In this document: positions 4,679 through 5,714 of the stretch, piece after piece
Layout of the letters: each line of letters begins with the position of its first letter
Numbering within the stretch: position 1 is the first letter of the stretch
Assembly (NCBI GenBank): GCA_041694275.1
Contig: JASMTQ010000078.1
Location: 1 to 5,714 of the forward strand
Direction: 5' to 3'
Source of the DNA: M55B118 sp041694275
GTDB lineage: Bacteria > Bacillota_I > Bacilli_A > Izemoplasmatales > Izemoplasmataceae
Length of the DNA: 5,714 nt
Position numbers and translations under genes: made by a program
The notes under the pieces: generated by a model
What the model saw: only the letters and a program-made list of their open reading frames with translations
What the model was told of the DNA's origin: nothing
Database searches by the model: none

Positions 4679-5611
4679 TCAATCGTAGTTTTTGAGGTTT
4701 TCTTCAACAAGGTCCCAGAATTTCTCAACATCGATATCAACGGCCACATAGGTGTTTTTCGGCTGGCCCAGATAGTTATGAATATCACAGTTCGTACGCC
4801 CATAGCTACTGCCTTTTGAAAGGTCGATTTCACAGTTCACGTGTTTCATTGTAAGCAAACTCTCATCAAGCAAGTAGGCGATGGTCACGGGATCATGCAT
4901 TGGACCGCCTTCAAGGTTAAAAACCTTGTACTGGTTTTCGTTGTAGACCTTCATGAGTTTGGTGAAGAGGTCTGAAGCTTTGTTGTTAATGGCTTCCATC
5001 CTTTTTACAACCGATGGTAGGACCATCACCATGTGCGTGACATCAAGGCCGATCATGTTGACGCGTAGGCCTGAATTGAAGACGATGTGCGCCGCTTCAG
5101 GGTCCACGAGAATATTGAACTCAGCCGCGGGCGTCACGTTGCCAAACTGATACGCCCCGCCCATAAGGGTGATTTGGCGGATGTTTTTCTTGATCCCCGG
5201 TTCTACGCGTAACGCAAGGGCTACGTTGGTCAAAGGGCCGGTGGTGACGACGTCTACAGGCTCTTCCGCGTTTAGAAGGGTTTCTATGATGAAGTCGACC
5301 CCTCTTCTTTCGTCGTAGGCTTTGGTAAGCTCTGGGAATGTAAACCCATCAAGGCCGCTTTCACCGTGTATCGCTTCACAGACCTCCACGTCCTTGATGA
5401 TGGGGTTGTCTGAGCCTAAACATACGGGCACGTCAATATCAAGATACTGACAGATGTTCAAGGTGTTTCTGCCTGTTTTTTCCAGTGTCTGATTGCCTGA
5501 TACGACGGTGATACCGAGTAGGTCAATCATTCCGTTTTTTCCTGCAAGCATGATGGCGACGGCGTCGTCGTGGCCAGGGTCGCAATCAAGCAGTACTTTT
5601 CTATTTTTCAT
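4679..5611 (-). CDS. rihB: Ribonucleoside hydrolase, RihB-type (IU-nucleoside hydrolase family)
   Basis: This enzyme hydrolyses the N-glycosidic bond of ribonucleosides to free base and ribose, a cytoplasmic salvage step. The 310 residues match the usual family length. The N-terminal calcium-binding signature is DCDPGHDD (9-16), with Asp11 at the catalytic-base position and Asp16 as metal ligand. Further landmarks are SGNQTLEKT (38-46), IHGESGLDG (81-89), VVTTGPLTN (121-129), GNVTPAAEFNILVDPEAA (157-174) with ribose-binding Asn166, and MHDP (238-241) with His239 and metal ligand Asp240. SYGRTNCD (269-276) and FWDLVEE (298-304) recall E. coli RihB more than RihA; actual specificity (pyrimidine or mixed) cannot be fixed from sequence. 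The start at 5611 is set by AAAGGAG at 5620-5626 with an 8-nt spacer. The gene sits 17 nt behind a GGDEF protein gene, probably in one operon. Confidence 0.94.
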   Translation of the reverse strand: MKNRKVLLDCDPGHDDAVAIMLAGKNGMIDLLGITVVSGNQTLEKTGRNTLNICQYLDIDVPVCLGSDNPIIKDVEVCEAIHGESGLDGFTFPELTKAYDERRGVDFIIETLLNAEEPVDVVTTGPLTNVALALRVEPGIKKNIRQITLMGGAYQFGNVTPAAEFNILVDPEAAHIVFNSGLRVNMIGLDVTHMVMVLPSVVKRMEAINNKASDLFTKLMKVYNENQYKVFNLEGGPMHDPVTIAYLLDESLLTMKHVNCEIDLSKGSSYGRTNCDIHNYLGQPKNTYVAVDIDVEKFWDLVEENLKNYD

Positions 5612-5619
5612 GAGGCATG

Positions 5620-5626
5620 CTCCTTT
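5620..5626 (-). promoter_or_regulatory. RBS fixing the nucleoside hydrolase start
   Basis: AAAGGAG on the minus strand stands 8 nt before the ATG at 5611. An in-frame ATG at 5632 lies upstream of this site and would encode the ribosome site as protein, so it is rejected. Confidence 0.85.
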
Positions 5627-5628
5627 AA

Positions 5629-5714
5629 TCAATCTATGTGGATTTGTTTGCGTCCATTGTTCTTGGCCTTGTAAAGCCGCTTGTCCGCAAGCGCAAGCAA
5701 GTCTTCTATTTTAG
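5629..5714 (-). CDS. GGDEF-domain protein, C-terminal end (5' part outside window)
   Basis: The minus strand entering from the right edge encodes 27 residues and then TGA at 5629-5631. The residues KIEDLLALADKRLYKAKNNG followed by RKQIHID match the last helix of GGDEF domains, where the pattern ADxALYxAKxxGRN is nearly universal. Such domains make cyclic di-GMP in diguanylate cyclases, or bind GTP/c-di-GMP when degenerate; the catalytic GGDEF loop and any sensor domain are outside the window, so activity is unknown. The gene lies 17 nt upstream of the nucleoside hydrolase on the same strand with no terminator between. Confidence 0.85.
   Translation of the reverse strand, partial: KIEDLLALADKRLYKAKNNGRKQIHID

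Noticed and set aside
1..5714. CRISPR array, tRNA/rRNA, insertion sequence or integrase
   Set aside because: No regularly spaced repeats, no tRNA-like cloverleaf signature, and no transposase or recombinase motifs were seen on either strand.

Overview
The window looks like chromosomal DNA from a Bacillota/Mycoplasmatota-type (low-to-mid GC, Gram-positive-style) bacterium. The grounds are strong AGGAG-type ribosome binding sites, T-tract intrinsic terminators, a lipoprotein-type solute-binding protein, a DUF2975 (YoaS-like) gene and a cre-like operator. TGA is used as a stop and Trp is read from TGG, so the standard bacterial code fits. I cannot name the genus. The exported binding protein is extremely acidic (58 D/E against 10 K/R after the lipobox), which hints at a saline or alkaline habitat.

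Layout. 1-414 (+): the 3' end of a multi-spanning membrane protein resembling the C-terminus of DUF2157 proteins, ending at a bidirectional terminator (421-455). 462-1128 (-): a two-gene unit made of a DUF2975 membrane protein followed by an overlapping two-helix mini-protein I do not recognise. 1129-1292: a divergent promoter region with back-to-back promoters, a cre-like site, a repeated TAAACGT element and small dyads. 1293-3551 (+): a complete, tightly overlapping polar amino-acid ABC importer operon (binding lipoprotein, permease, ATPase) closed by a strong terminator at 3561-3603.

3577-4620 (-): an AT-rich insert carrying an AbiE-type (type IV) toxin-antitoxin locus. The antitoxin gene abiEi is intact with its own promoter, and a 30-bp near-perfect palindrome covers the -35 box. 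The toxin gene abiEii survives only as its first ~68 codons; it breaks off in the T-tract of the ABC operon terminator, at the place where the catalytic DxD motif should be. 4640-5714 (-): a terminator, a complete RihB-type ribonucleoside hydrolase, and the last 27 codons of a GGDEF (diguanylate cyclase-like) protein 17 nt upstream, probably co-transcribed.

How it fits together: the core genes serve nutrient acquisition (amino-acid uptake, nucleoside salvage) and possibly c-di-GMP signalling. The AbiE locus is an accessory defence/TA cassette lodged between two terminators and now decayed to an orphan antitoxin plus a toxin stub. I see no wholly new system; the points most worth a second look are the toxin truncation, the abiE operator and the control region at 1184-1258.
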